64,000 nt of DNA from SIG454 sp045646365 (lineage in GTDB: Bacteria > Bacillota > Clostridia > Monoglobales > Monoglobaceae). Where the stretch lies: assembly GCA_045646365.1 (NCBI GenBank), contig JAZRKP010000044.1, positions 1-64,000 of the forward strand. Reading direction: 5' to 3'. The notes under the pieces are model-generated. The model did not search any database. It saw nothing but the letters and a program-made list of their open reading frames with translations, and was not told the origin of the DNA. Positions 41,682 to 51,141 of the stretch are shown one piece after another. A program made the position numbers and the translations under genes. The stretch's first letter is position 1; every line of letters begins with the position of its first letter.

Positions 41682-44153
41682 CTATCTGTTGTTTATTTCA
41701 TTAAAAGTAAATGCCTTTACCGTAATTACCAGACTATCTGCTTCACCGTGTTTTCTATAAGCAATACTCCGCTCCTCACCCGGCAAAAGTGAAAAATAAT
41801 TATCTTCAAACACTGCCATCCCCTCAAACTCAACCGAATGGATATATCCATTCGCTTTGACAGTAATTTTATCAGATGCTTGTTCGACAACTAAAAGCTC
41901 ATTACTCTCCTTTAGTCCCAAATTTCCGTCTTTGTAGAAGGTTCTGCTTGAAATATCTTTGCACTCCGTTTCAAGAATAACAAAATTTTCTTTTATATCA
42001 ACCGCGATTTCTCCAAGCATAACACTTCCTCCTGCAGGAACAAATGTTTGTATACTACATTCAGAAACGATTTCTCCTGTTTTTTTGTCTGCAATCAAAA
42101 TATTAACATTAACTTCATTATCAACAGTATCTGTACTACATATATATGGCACAATTTTGCCATTCTTTTCATCCAATGAGCCTATAATTTTTTTGCAATA
42201 TTTTTTGAATGCATAAAAAGATGCCTTTGGCAATGTGTAATAGTCAAGTAACGCCCAACCTGCTGCTGCAGGCCAGCAATCATTAAGCATCCAGTAAATA
42301 ATTCCATTACAGAAGCCATCGCCCCTACGCGCCTGTTCCATGCCAAGACGAATAATTTCATACTGAAGATATTTAAGCTTAAATCTTCGTTCGGTATCCG
42401 TACTAAAATCACCAAACAATTTTTTTGCAAAATCACGATATATGAAGTATAACTCTTTAAAGAGTCCCGGATTCCCCTTTGAATGATAAAGCCACATTTC
42501 GTCTGAAGATAAATCACATTCGTTCATCATTCGTTTTAACGACACATCACTAACCGCACCAAAAGCAGGCTCTTCAGCAATGAATCTTGCTTTAAATTGT
42601 TTATACCAGTCGCGGTAATCGGTTGCATCTCCATCTTCCATATATCTGAACATTTTACCTAAAAAATATGTGTTGTGCGTTGTTCCGCACGTCTTAGACG
42701 AAAAATGATTTCCCCCGTATGGACTACACTCCATATACATCCTTAATGCGTCGAACTTCGCAACAATAGGTTTCTGAAGTTCTACCGCTGTGCGTCGTCC
42801 AACATAGTCAGGGTTTGTGTCGCATCCATCGCCCGAATTCTCATTGCTACCAATCCAAAGGATAAGGCACGGATGGTTTCTCAATCTCTTAACGATATAT
42901 GTAGCCTCATCCTTTATATGCTTTGCAAACCATTCCTCATGATCGGGATATGTCCCGCACGCAAGCATAAAATCCTGCATAACGAGAAGGCCTAATCTAT
43001 CACATTCGTTATAAAAATGCTCACTTTCAAATAAACCTCCACCCCAAACACGAACTGTATTCACCCCAGCCTCAACAGAAAGTTCAAGCAACTGAGTGAT
43101 TTTTTCATTTGTCACTTCAGATGGGAACGGTTCACAGGGAACCCAATTCGCACCCTGACAGAATACAGACATATCATTAACATTAATCACAAATCCCGAA
43201 TGTTCTTCATTGAAATCATGTTCAGAGCTTGGTGATTTTTTAAGTTCCTCACAAATCTCAAAAAATCTATCCCCGGGGGTATCTGGTTTTTGAATAACCT
43301 TCACTGTTCTGATTCCTATTTTCTTACTCCACAATATATCACCAACAGAAACTTCAAGAGTATACATTGGTTGCTTACCATACCCCACCGGATACCATAA
43401 TTGTGGCGAAAAAACATCTATTCGGTGTGAAATTTCAGGCTCACAGCAATACACATTATGTTTATGAATCACTTCGCTTTCAGGGTTTTTAAGGCGAATT
43501 TCAACCATACCACCACGGCTATAATTTGCAATAGAAGCATTAATTACAAGCTGAGCTGACACAGCGTCGGCCCATTGCGTAAAAACATAAACATCATCAA
43601 CACACATTTCAGAAACAGACTTTATGTAAACCGGCAAATAAATTCCGCAGGTTAAGAACCGCGAAACCCAGTCCCAACCATATGTGCATTGCATTCGTCT
43701 TGTGTTCATTCGTTCCTTTGTAAATGCACCTTGTCTTTGAGGAAATTCAGTCGCTCTACGCATCGGAGAATCAAACTCAACTGTAACCTCATTTATTCCC
43801 ACACGAAGTTTGCCTCTTATGTCAAATTCATGGGGAATAAACATATTTTCACAATCCCCAAGTTTCTCGTCATTTAAATAAACTCTGCAATATGTATCAA
43901 GCCCCTCGAAAACCAAAACAGGTGCTTCCGGAATTTCATCAAGAACAAACTCACGACTATATCTCCAATCACAGTTCTCTATCCACTGAACTTTATCAGC
44001 ATTATCCCGCCAGTATATATCTTTTTCTATCATTCCGCATTGTATTAAATCAGTATGAACACAACCCGGAACTCTTCCAGTAAACTCTATTGGTTTTCCA
44101 TTTCTATCACTGCCGGTTCCGCACCAAACTCCATTAAGATTTATTCTGTTCAT
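41682..44153 (-). CDS. Glycoside hydrolase family 2, beta-mannosidase-like
   Basis: An 823-residue cytosolic glycosidase with no signal peptide. The N-terminal sugar-binding beta-sandwich (NRINLNGVWCGTG, FEGLDTYCRVYLND) leads to immunoglobulin-like domains. The TIM-barrel catalytic domain has the acid/base glutamate in WIGSNENSGDG (about residue 440) and the likely nucleophile in FIAEEPAFG (about 529). TYGWDWVSRF matches beta-mannosidase-type GH2. In this context the substrate could be a rhamnogalacturonan side chain rather than mannan. It overlaps the upstream dehydrogenase by ATGA. Confidence 0.88.
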   Translation of the reverse strand: MNRINLNGVWCGTGSDRNGKPIEFTGRVPGCVHTDLIQCGMIEKDIYWRDNADKVQWIENCDWRYSREFVLDEIPEAPVLVFEGLDTYCRVYLNDEKLGDCENMFIPHEFDIRGKLRVGINEVTVEFDSPMRRATEFPQRQGAFTKERMNTRRMQCTYGWDWVSRFLTCGIYLPVYIKSVSEMCVDDVYVFTQWADAVSAQLVINASIANYSRGGMVEIRLKNPESEVIHKHNVYCCEPEISHRIDVFSPQLWYPVGYGKQPMYTLEVSVGDILWSKKIGIRTVKVIQKPDTPGDRFFEICEELKKSPSSEHDFNEEHSGFVINVNDMSVFCQGANWVPCEPFPSEVTNEKITQLLELSVEAGVNTVRVWGGGLFESEHFYNECDRLGLLVMQDFMLACGTYPDHEEWFAKHIKDEATYIVKRLRNHPCLILWIGSNENSGDGCDTNPDYVGRRTAVELQKPIVAKFDALRMYMECSPYGGNHFSSKTCGTTHNTYFLGKMFRYMEDGDATDYRDWYKQFKARFIAEEPAFGAVSDVSLKRMMNECDLSSDEMWLYHSKGNPGLFKELYFIYRDFAKKLFGDFSTDTERRFKLKYLQYEIIRLGMEQARRGDGFCNGIIYWMLNDCWPAAAGWALLDYYTLPKASFYAFKKYCKKIIGSLDEKNGKIVPYICSTDTVDNEVNVNILIADKKTGEIVSECSIQTFVPAGGSVMLGEIAVDIKENFVILETECKDISSRTFYKDGNLGLKESNELLVVEQASDKITVKANGYIHSVEFEGMAVFEDNYFSLLPGEERSIAYRKHGEADSLVITVKAFTFNEINNR

Positions 44154-45163
44154 AGCATCCTCCAATCAAACTGAACACATACAGGAAAATTCTTATCTTC
44201 AGCAAGACGCTTAAAAACAGCTTCTGCATCATTAGGAGAATGAACCTCACAAACCATATCAGAAAGCTTAAGCCTTCCACATTCAATCAACCTCATGATA
44301 GCATTTTTATCATCCTCTAAAGTCCAATAGGCTGAATGACTCTCAAAATCAGGTCTTGCACGCGTATGCGCCCCAATGAGACTTACACCAGGTCCGTGCA
44401 CCTTGCGGTAATAGTCTATGCAAACATCAGGATTACGCGTGCATCCCAGAAGAGCAACTCGTCCATACTTCGCCATACAATCAAGTGTCTGGTCAAGAGC
44501 CTTTCCCATTCCTGTTACCTCAATGGCAACATTTACACCTCCGCCTGTCACTTCTTTAACATTATCAGCAAAATTATCATCCATTGGGTCAAATGCATAA
44601 TCAGCCCCGAATTCAAGTGCCATTTTCCGTCGCTCAGGATTTGGATCAACTGCAACAAGAACTGATGCTCCCGCTGTGTTTAATTGCTTTAAGGCAATCA
44701 TTCCGAGAATACCGAGACCCATAACCATTGCCTTTTCACCTATTTCAAACCTCGTCTTTCTTATTGCTGCAATGGGGAAAGTAGCAATGTGTACAATCGA
44801 CGCTTCATCAAAATCAATCGAATCAGGAATTTTCTCAACACAGTTTTCGGGAAAAAGCTGCATTTTTTGGTGCATTCCCCATGAACAACTTACTCTGTCA
44901 CCAACCTTAACCTTGGTAACTTTCTTGCCTATACTTCGTACAATTCCTGCACCACTATATCCTACCCGTCTTGGAAAATTCACTACAAAATCTTTTACGA
45001 TTGAAACCCTTTCATCTCCAATTAAATTAGCCCGTTCAGTTCCGTTACTTATGGTCGTGAACATAATTTCAACCATTACCTGATTTTCCCGAGGCTGTGG
45101 ACATTCAACATCTACAAGCTTTGCCGAAAACGGTTTGTCAAAAACAATCTGTTTTGTATTCAC
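44150..45163 (-). CDS. Medium-chain zinc-type alcohol/sugar dehydrogenase
   Basis: A 337-residue MDR-family dehydrogenase (COG1063 type). The GroES-like half runs through FPRRVGYSGAGIVRSIGKKV and VKVGDRVSCSW, and the NAD site is GLGILGMIALKQL (about residue 149) followed by VDPNPERRKMALEFGADYAFDP. The usual structural-zinc cysteine quartet is absent, so metal dependence is uncertain. GTG start with GGAG. First gene of the operon, behind the promoter at 45207 and divergent from the AraC regulator. Confidence 0.85.
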   Translation of the reverse strand: MNTKQIVFDKPFSAKLVDVECPQPRENQVMVEIMFTTISNGTERANLIGDERVSIVKDFVVNFPRRVGYSGAGIVRSIGKKVTKVKVGDRVSCSWGMHQKMQLFPENCVEKIPDSIDFDEASIVHIATFPIAAIRKTRFEIGEKAMVMGLGILGMIALKQLNTAGASVLVAVDPNPERRKMALEFGADYAFDPMDDNFADNVKEVTGGGVNVAIEVTGMGKALDQTLDCMAKYGRVALLGCTRNPDVCIDYYRKVHGPGVSLIGAHTRARPDFESHSAYWTLEDDKNAIMRLIECGRLKLSDMVCEVHSPNDAEAVFKRLAEDKNFPVCVQFDWRML

Positions 45164-45206
45164 AAAATCAACTCCTTTTTATGTCTTAGTTTCTTAGAAA
45201 AACAAA

Positions 45207-45235
45207 TTAATACTTCCTTAGTCCTTTTGTTTCAA
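45207..45235 (-). promoter_or_regulatory. Candidate promoter of the polysaccharide operon
   Basis: TTGAAA (45230-45235), 17-bp spacer, TATTAA (45207-45212) on the minus strand, about 44 bp before the GTG start. The weak -10 suits an AraC-activated promoter. Confidence 0.55.
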
Positions 45236-45258
45236 TGTTTCAAGTATAATTACATGCA

Positions 45259-45287
45259 TTGACAATCAGACAGAAATATGTTATACT
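45259..45287 (+). promoter_or_regulatory. Promoter of the AraC regulator
   Basis: TTGACA (45259-45264), 17-bp spacer, TATACT (45282-45287), 51 bp before ATG 45339 and back to back with the divergent operon promoter. Confidence 0.8.
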
Positions 45288-45338
45288 TTGCAAAATAGTA
45301 ATTATTCTATATATTTTTCAGTTTAAGGGGGCATTTTT

Positions 45339-46112
45339 ATGCAAACACCGAATCAATTCTGTCTTTCAGGGTTGTATATAAAGCGAGATACCTTCAATTC
45401 GTCATACCTTTACTCTCCAAAGCTCAGAACAAGCCGATATCATCTTGGAATAATCGAGGAAGGTTTTCTGACGGTTTCGCATCTGAATGAAACAATTTCC
45501 GCCAACAATAATGACATTATTTTTTTCCCAAAAGGTGTCCAACACATTTCCAAATGGCACGGAAACCCCAATATCCGTAAATGGGATATTATGTTTTCGT
45601 TCTCCACCGATATTTTCCCTGATTTTACTATTCAGAAAATTTCCGGTATTTCCTCTGAAATTATTGAGTTAACACGCAGTATGTATTATAATTCAAATAG
45701 CAGTCCTGATAACATCCCGTTCGCTTTTGCAGACTTTTACAAAATTCTTGGGCTTATCCTACCGCACCTGAAAACCGGGGGCGACGCCTTTATATCAAAA
45801 ACACTTGTCAATGCAATGGAATATATAAAGACAAACCTTTCAAATGATATGAAAATTTCGGATATTGCCCGATACTGTAACATATGCGAATCAGCGCTTT
45901 ATCACCTTTTCCAAAACGAGCTTCGCACCACCCCTATAAACTATATCAATTCATTACGAGTTGCTCAAGCAATAGAATATATGAAACGCGACCGTTCAAT
46001 GAAGCTTTCGTTAATAAGTTCATTGTGCGGATTTAACTCTGACACACATTTCAGAAAAACCTTTTTCAAATTTGCACACACAACCCCATCAGAATACCGT
46101 AAATTTCTTTAA
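45339..46112 (+). CDS. AraC family transcriptional regulator
   Basis: A 257-residue regulator. The N-terminal cupin-like sensing domain (about 1-130, ISANNNDIIFFPKGVQHISKWHG) and the C-terminal double helix-turn-helix (about 160-255: MKISDIARYCNICESALYHLF, then LISSLCGFNSDTHFRKTFFK) end in TTPSEYRKF. Divergent orientation suggests it controls the operon starting at 45163 in response to a rhamnose- or uronate-type sugar. AGGGGG precedes the ATG. Confidence 0.9.
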   Translation: MQTPNQFCLSGLYIKRDTFNSSYLYSPKLRTSRYHLGIIEEGFLTVSHLNETISANNNDIIFFPKGVQHISKWHGNPNIRKWDIMFSFSTDIFPDFTIQKISGISSEIIELTRSMYYNSNSSPDNIPFAFADFYKILGLILPHLKTGGDAFISKTLVNAMEYIKTNLSNDMKISDIARYCNICESALYHLFQNELRTTPINYINSLRVAQAIEYMKRDRSMKLSLISSLCGFNSDTHFRKTFFKFAHTTPSEYRKFL

Positions 46113-46136
46113 TTATAACTTTCTTTGCCATAATCC

Positions 46137-46171
46137 GGGATTTTATTTATACGATAAAATCCCTTTATTTT
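46137..46171 (+). terminator. Terminator after the AraC gene
   Basis: GGGATTTTAT (46137-46146) pairs with ATAAAATCCC (46154-46163), followed by TTTATTTT. Confidence 0.85.
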
Positions 46172-46199
46172 ACAAGTTCTATACCTGTAGTAAATATGA

Positions 46200-46246
46200 G
46201 ATATTCGTAGCAACACTTGCCGAAATCGCCACGAATATCTTTTTTA
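46200..46246 (+). terminator. Second hairpin with T run before the secreted-protein operon end
   Basis: GATATTCGTAGC pairs with GCCACGAATATC (one wobble) across 46200-46239, followed by TTTTTTT on the plus strand. Probably a second terminator insulating against the opposing operon. Confidence 0.75.
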
Positions 46247-46307
46247 TCAAAGCTTTTATCCAACATTTTTTACATTAACTGCCTGTTTCACTTTTTAATT
46301 TTCACAA

Positions 46308-47990
46308 TTATTTCTCATTATATGTAAGCGGTGACATTTCCTCAGACCATACAAAAACACTCAATCTGTCATAGTTTTTGGTATTATCCAGTTCCATAAC
46401 TTTTGATACAACTGTATCACCCGGCTTTAAAGTGCACGTTGCAATATCCACCCAAATAAGCTTGTTGTCCCGATACCCTGCAAGGTAAATCCCTGCCGCA
46501 GTATCGCTTATAATCTCCGACTTTATTTTTGAATATATCCGAACCCTGTCAGGCAAATTTGAAAAATCAAGCTCTGCACCGCTTTCGGTCATTATTTCAT
46601 CACCGCAGAATGCGGCGTCAATACGACTCAGCTCGTCATACGAATACTGTCCGGAAATACCTTCATGGGCAATTAAAAGTCTGTCTTCTGCCTTTACTGC
46701 TGTCATTCCTGTCTTTTCAATTACCTGCGAAAGGTTTTTATAAACTGTTCCGCCTTGGGTATATTCATCAACTCCTGAAACACTACCAAAAATCTCATCT
46801 GCCTCGTCACCTGCAAGATATGCTTCTTTGTCCTTAAAGACAATATCCGCATCAGTTACAATACGGTTTTTTGTCAGTTGTTTTGAATGTAAATCAAACA
46901 CAAGACTGTTATCAAGCTTCTTGACGGTAGCTGATGAAACAGGATTGCCCTCAATATAATCAATTGTTACATCACTGATATCCGCCTTGAACTTTCTGTT
47001 TCGCCAAGCATCAAAGGAGAAACGTAAAACATCCCCTGCTTTGACACGGGTTACAACGTCAATATTCTCGCGGAAATAAGAGGTATCATACTCCTCGTCA
47101 TACTTTACCGAAGCTTCGCCCACACGGCTTGACCAAAGCTTTTCGTCGTTTTTATAAAGACTGGTACACACTCCGCCATAATTCTGCGAATAATAGCCGG
47201 AAATTAAGTTGCCGTTATCATCATACAAAGCGTCATGCTCGGTATACCACTGACTGATGCCGGGTATTTTGCCGCTTATATGTATCATACCGTCCTTTGT
47301 TATTGGAATTTCAACATTGGGTGAACCTCCAAACGGGCCAAGATCAGCTGTTGAGTCATTAAGTCTGAAAAAAACATAACTTGTAAGCGTTCCGCCAAAA
47401 TCCCCTAACACATTTACCTCCCAGTAATTCTGCCTGGAGGAATACGACATATCAAACTCTTTGTCATTATAAACGGCATAAAGTCTTGTGCCGTTTGTTT
47501 TTGCATTTTCAATATAATTGAGAAGTGTTGTGCTTTCAATAACTTTAAAGCTGTCCCCCTGATTCCCTGCTGTTTCGTTTATCGGTAGTGAACCGTTATA
47601 CTTTGTAATTTCATAGCTATATGAAATTCTGGCTGTTTTTCCCTCATCAGAAGTGACCGAAAAGGCAATTTCATCATTCTTATCAGCAAGCATCCTCACA
47701 TCAACAGTGCCCGAATTTGCCCCTGGTATATACTGCATCCACACGATATCTTCATTTTTATAAGCCCTGACCATAATTCCGCTTTCTTCTGCCGTTTCTG
47801 CTGTAATTTTCAGCCGATACCGTCCATCAGAATTTACGGTGTAGCTCACCCTTTCGGGTGAGCCAACCGTAATCGTTTGTTTACTTCCGGATGCAACACA
47901 GTTTTCGTTTATTCCGGCACCATAAACGGAAATACAAGCACTTAAAACTGTCAAAACACAAAGCATCGCAATTAATCTTCTTATTTTCAT
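46308..47990 (-). CDS. Secreted protein with copper-amine-oxidase-N-like module and C-terminal Ig-like module
   Basis: A 560-residue exported protein with a signal peptide (residues 1-24, MKIRRLIAMLCVLTVLSACI). A jelly-roll-like N-terminal region is followed by a segment shared with the 51134-53023 protein: LYAVYNDKEFDMSYSS, VNVLGD, then RVGEASVKYDEEYDTSYF and VKAGDVLRFSF. A copper-amine-oxidase-N-like region (about 375-450, KEAYLAGDEADEIFG...LLIAHEG) follows, and the C-terminal module ends YDRLSVFVWSEEMSPL. ATG 47990 is chosen because the signal peptide starts there. Last gene of the secreted operon. Enzymatic role unknown; a carbohydrate-binding or structural role is inferred. Confidence 0.75.
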   Translation of the reverse strand: MKIRRLIAMLCVLTVLSACISVYGAGINENCVASGSKQTITVGSPERVSYTVNSDGRYRLKITAETAEESGIMVRAYKNEDIVWMQYIPGANSGTVDVRMLADKNDEIAFSVTSDEGKTARISYSYEITKYNGSLPINETAGNQGDSFKVIESTTLLNYIENAKTNGTRLYAVYNDKEFDMSYSSRQNYWEVNVLGDFGGTLTSYVFFRLNDSTADLGPFGGSPNVEIPITKDGMIHISGKIPGISQWYTEHDALYDDNGNLISGYYSQNYGGVCTSLYKNDEKLWSSRVGEASVKYDEEYDTSYFRENIDVVTRVKAGDVLRFSFDAWRNRKFKADISDVTIDYIEGNPVSSATVKKLDNSLVFDLHSKQLTKNRIVTDADIVFKDKEAYLAGDEADEIFGSVSGVDEYTQGGTVYKNLSQVIEKTGMTAVKAEDRLLIAHEGISGQYSYDELSRIDAAFCGDEIMTESGAELDFSNLPDRVRIYSKIKSEIISDTAAGIYLAGYRDNKLIWVDIATCTLKPGDTVVSKVMELDNTKNYDRLSVFVWSEEMSPLTYNEK

Positions 47991-48054
47991 ATTAACTACC
48001 TTCAACATTCCATTTATTTTTCCTATTCTTTTAATATAGATGCATCCAATGATA

Positions 48055-51000
48055 TCAATTGCATTGCTCAAATTTTGTTGCAGCCGAGTTGTTTCCGTCA
48101 CGGATTTTTATATTTTTCACATTGGCTTCATCCACTCCACACGCCGCAAAGTGAACAACCTGCTTAACCTCAACCGGCGAATCGTATTCAAAACCATCAA
48201 ATGCCGCTATGCCGCTCTTGGAGATGAAAACTGGAACATAGTTTTTATACTTGCCTGCCGCAATATTATCATTCCACGCATCATTCCAAAGGATTTTGTT
48301 GTTAAGCATATACAAATTCTTAACACAGTTAATATAGAACGAATATTTACCAGTGTTGAGCTGAATTATGTTACCCTGAATGAGTACTCCGTCAATGCTT
48401 GCTTCACTGTTTTCGTCGGCATTATATGCACGAACCTGAATGGGTGCCAAAACATGTGAGTTCTCAGTTATACCATCACCATACGTACGGTTGTTGCGAA
48501 TGGTGAATGCCTGAGGAAAAGGACCCTCTCTTGTTCCTATCTCATCCTCTACCGCAACGGTTGAGCCGCCATTATTCTGAACATAGTTATTCATATAGAT
48601 TACATTTCTTGAACGTGATATATATGCGTGACGTCTTGACTGAATATAGCGTGACCCTCTTATACATGTGCCATAGCCTGATGACATATTATTGTAAACC
48701 TTATAGTTTGTGCCAACCTGAACAACTTCGGGAACCTGACGGTCAAGCTTGCAAACATATTTACCGCTTACATTTTCTACCGATTTAACATAAGCGTTAC
48801 CTAAAACGGTATTATTGGTTTCCCGGTAGAAAAACAGCATTTCATCACCCGATTGCCAGTTGGTATCATAGTCAACCGTTACGGTCATTCTGTCGTCTGA
48901 AATTGCGGTGACTGTTGCAAATTCGCCCTTTGTATTCAAATGGTCATCTATGTTATTCCATAGCTCACAGTTTTCAATAAGAAGTGTGGCACGGTTACGC
49001 CAATAGTGTATACCGTCCGCAGCAGAGGCTGTAAGCTGACCGTCTTTTGTACGCATCTGATAGTTTCTGAAGGTGATTTTACCCTCGCACAAGCCTACCG
49101 AAACACCAAGCAACGGTGAGCCGCACAGCACCACGCCATCAAGCTCAAGGTCTCTGCTCAAAAATAGTTCTATACCGCTAGTACGTCCATCACCTTTATT
49201 CTCCGGTGTCATATCGTAAGTAAGCCACTGATTTTTAAATACAAAGCCGTCCCCAACTTCAATAACAGGATTTCGCGACTTTAATGCTGCGCAATAAACC
49301 TTTACCATACGGTTGCCCAGAGGCTCCATTTTATCTATGTTATAGTTATCGTAGGGAATAAACTTAAGATGTTTTTCCTCCATATCATAAATCTGACCAA
49401 ATCCATAACTGCCGCCTATCGCCTGAACCCATTCAAAAGGTGCAGGTATTGATGCAGACGGCGGAATTTCCATGGTGAACCAGCCTTCCTTCTCGTTAAT
49501 CTCTTTGATTATTCCGTGAGAATTTGTGTGTTCATCATACATAAAGGTTACATTTCTAAACTTAACATTTTTACATTCACGCATATATAAGCTTGTGTTT
49601 AAAGGCCGTTCAAACAAAACCGTACTGCCGTTACCTTCAAAAACAAAGTTTTCCACCTTATAAAGGTTAAAAAATGGTGTCGAATCCACTCTTTCACTCA
49701 CCTTGTAGGTTTTTCCCTTTTCAAGGACAAACTTTGCTGGCTTGCCTGACATAATTGCAGCATGGAAGCCCTTAAGAATTGCTGCACGGTCATCGGTTTT
49801 TCCGTCACCAACCGCACCAAAGTCTTTTGCATAATACACAGCAAAAGTGTCTTCTTTTGGATAATTTGTACCTGTTGAAATTTCCACAAGTGCAGGTGTG
49901 TTAAAGCGACGGTACTCAACATTATAGTTAAGTGTCGGAACTATAGAATACAGCGGAACATAAAGCTTGCCGTTATGATTTATGGGAGCACGCTCAAGAA
50001 TATATCCGTCATTTTCGCCGTCTGTACCGTCATTAACATAGTTTGCAGGAAGCTTTGTGAGCGTTTCGCCGGAGAGAGCCTTTTCGGCAATCTTTGCCAA
50101 AGTATTTGAGCCCGCAGCGGTGGTAGCATTCGATGTATTTTGATAATATGTTGTAAGGTATTCAGCCTGATTGGGGTAATCCGCATGTGTATAATGTGCG
50201 ATTCTGTCCCCTGCTGTGAACTTTATTGTAACCTTATCTTTTATGAGAGTATTGCCGTTTTTAACCGTTGCTCCCATAAGTTTTGCAAAGGTGTTGATTT
50301 CAATCAGCGGGTGGTCATCGGCGTGAATTAAAGTTATTCCGGTTGTAACCTTACCGTCAAAATCCACCGAAACATTTTCAATTACATCGTAGCCAACCTC
50401 AGCCTTTGTCATACGGTAGCGTACTTCGCTCTTTCTGGGCTCGTACTTTGGCTCGTCAAAGCTTTTAACCGAAACTGTGTCAAGCATGGTTGCACTTCCA
50501 AAAATGCTGGTATTGTTGTACTGTGCACCTGTACGACTACTTTCTGACCAGCCGTAGAGCATTCTTGGGAAGAAGGTTGTTGCCGAGGTGTTAACCTGCA
50601 CATCAAAGCCAACTGTTTTTCCCACTTCGGGAGTAATGGTTTTAAAAGGAAACGCCATTTCAACTATGTAGTAATTATCAAACAACTTTCCTGCTGCCGT
50701 AACATTCTCCGGAACATAGTTTGAAGTTGTTACCAAACCATTGAAATCAGAACGGAGCTGATAGTCATCCTCTTCATATTTTGTGGATTTATTATATAAT
50801 TCGTCAACAAAAACCTCAAGCGAATCATTTTCCCAGGCACTTTCGCTTTGGTTGCTGAATTCCTCGCCGTATATTTTGGCAAGAACATACATATTTTCTT
50901 CATCCCACAGCAGTTTGAACCAGCCGCGGTAAAAATCATCCTTGGTGTCTCTTACAATATCGATTATGTTGTAATTAGTACCGCTCCACACATTGTCAAT

Positions 51001-51141
51001 TTCGCCATCAATCACAGGCGTACCGTATGCCATTTCCGTACTCTCCGCAACTGCCGGATTCTCGTCCGCTGCAAACGCAGTGGGTATAACACTCATTGTA
51101 AGCACAAGTGCCAAAGCAATACATAAAATTCTTTTAATCAA
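48055..51141 (-). CDS. Secreted pectate-lyase-superfamily beta-helix protein with CBM9-like domain
   Basis: A 1028-residue exported protein. The signal peptide (1-24, cut after AFA) is followed by a CBM9-like sugar-binding domain (about 33-205, TPVIDGEIDNVW...NDSLEVFVDE), a copper-amine-oxidase-N-like region (about 255-410) and a right-handed beta-helix of the Pectate_lyase_3/GH28-like type (about 437-1000). The helix starts DFGAVGDGKTDDRAAI and includes NNYVQNNGGSTVAVEDE. It probably cleaves or binds a pectic polymer outside the cell; the catalytic residues cannot be assigned. The start is TTG 51141 with GGGGGAG, overlapping the upstream gene by 8 bp. Confidence 0.85.
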   Translation of the reverse strand: MIKRILCIALALVLTMSVIPTAFAADENPAVAESTEMAYGTPVIDGEIDNVWSGTNYNIIDIVRDTKDDFYRGWFKLLWDEENMYVLAKIYGEEFSNQSESAWENDSLEVFVDELYNKSTKYEEDDYQLRSDFNGLVTTSNYVPENVTAAGKLFDNYYIVEMAFPFKTITPEVGKTVGFDVQVNTSATTFFPRMLYGWSESSRTGAQYNNTSIFGSATMLDTVSVKSFDEPKYEPRKSEVRYRMTKAEVGYDVIENVSVDFDGKVTTGITLIHADDHPLIEINTFAKLMGATVKNGNTLIKDKVTIKFTAGDRIAHYTHADYPNQAEYLTTYYQNTSNATTAAGSNTLAKIAEKALSGETLTKLPANYVNDGTDGENDGYILERAPINHNGKLYVPLYSIVPTLNYNVEYRRFNTPALVEISTGTNYPKEDTFAVYYAKDFGAVGDGKTDDRAAILKGFHAAIMSGKPAKFVLEKGKTYKVSERVDSTPFFNLYKVENFVFEGNGSTVLFERPLNTSLYMRECKNVKFRNVTFMYDEHTNSHGIIKEINEKEGWFTMEIPPSASIPAPFEWVQAIGGSYGFGQIYDMEEKHLKFIPYDNYNIDKMEPLGNRMVKVYCAALKSRNPVIEVGDGFVFKNQWLTYDMTPENKGDGRTSGIELFLSRDLELDGVVLCGSPLLGVSVGLCEGKITFRNYQMRTKDGQLTASAADGIHYWRNRATLLIENCELWNNIDDHLNTKGEFATVTAISDDRMTVTVDYDTNWQSGDEMLFFYRETNNTVLGNAYVKSVENVSGKYVCKLDRQVPEVVQVGTNYKVYNNMSSGYGTCIRGSRYIQSRRHAYISRSRNVIYMNNYVQNNGGSTVAVEDEIGTREGPFPQAFTIRNNRTYGDGITENSHVLAPIQVRAYNADENSEASIDGVLIQGNIIQLNTGKYSFYINCVKNLYMLNNKILWNDAWNDNIAAGKYKNYVPVFISKSGIAAFDGFEYDSPVEVKQVVHFAACGVDEANVKNIKIRDGNNSAATKFEQCN

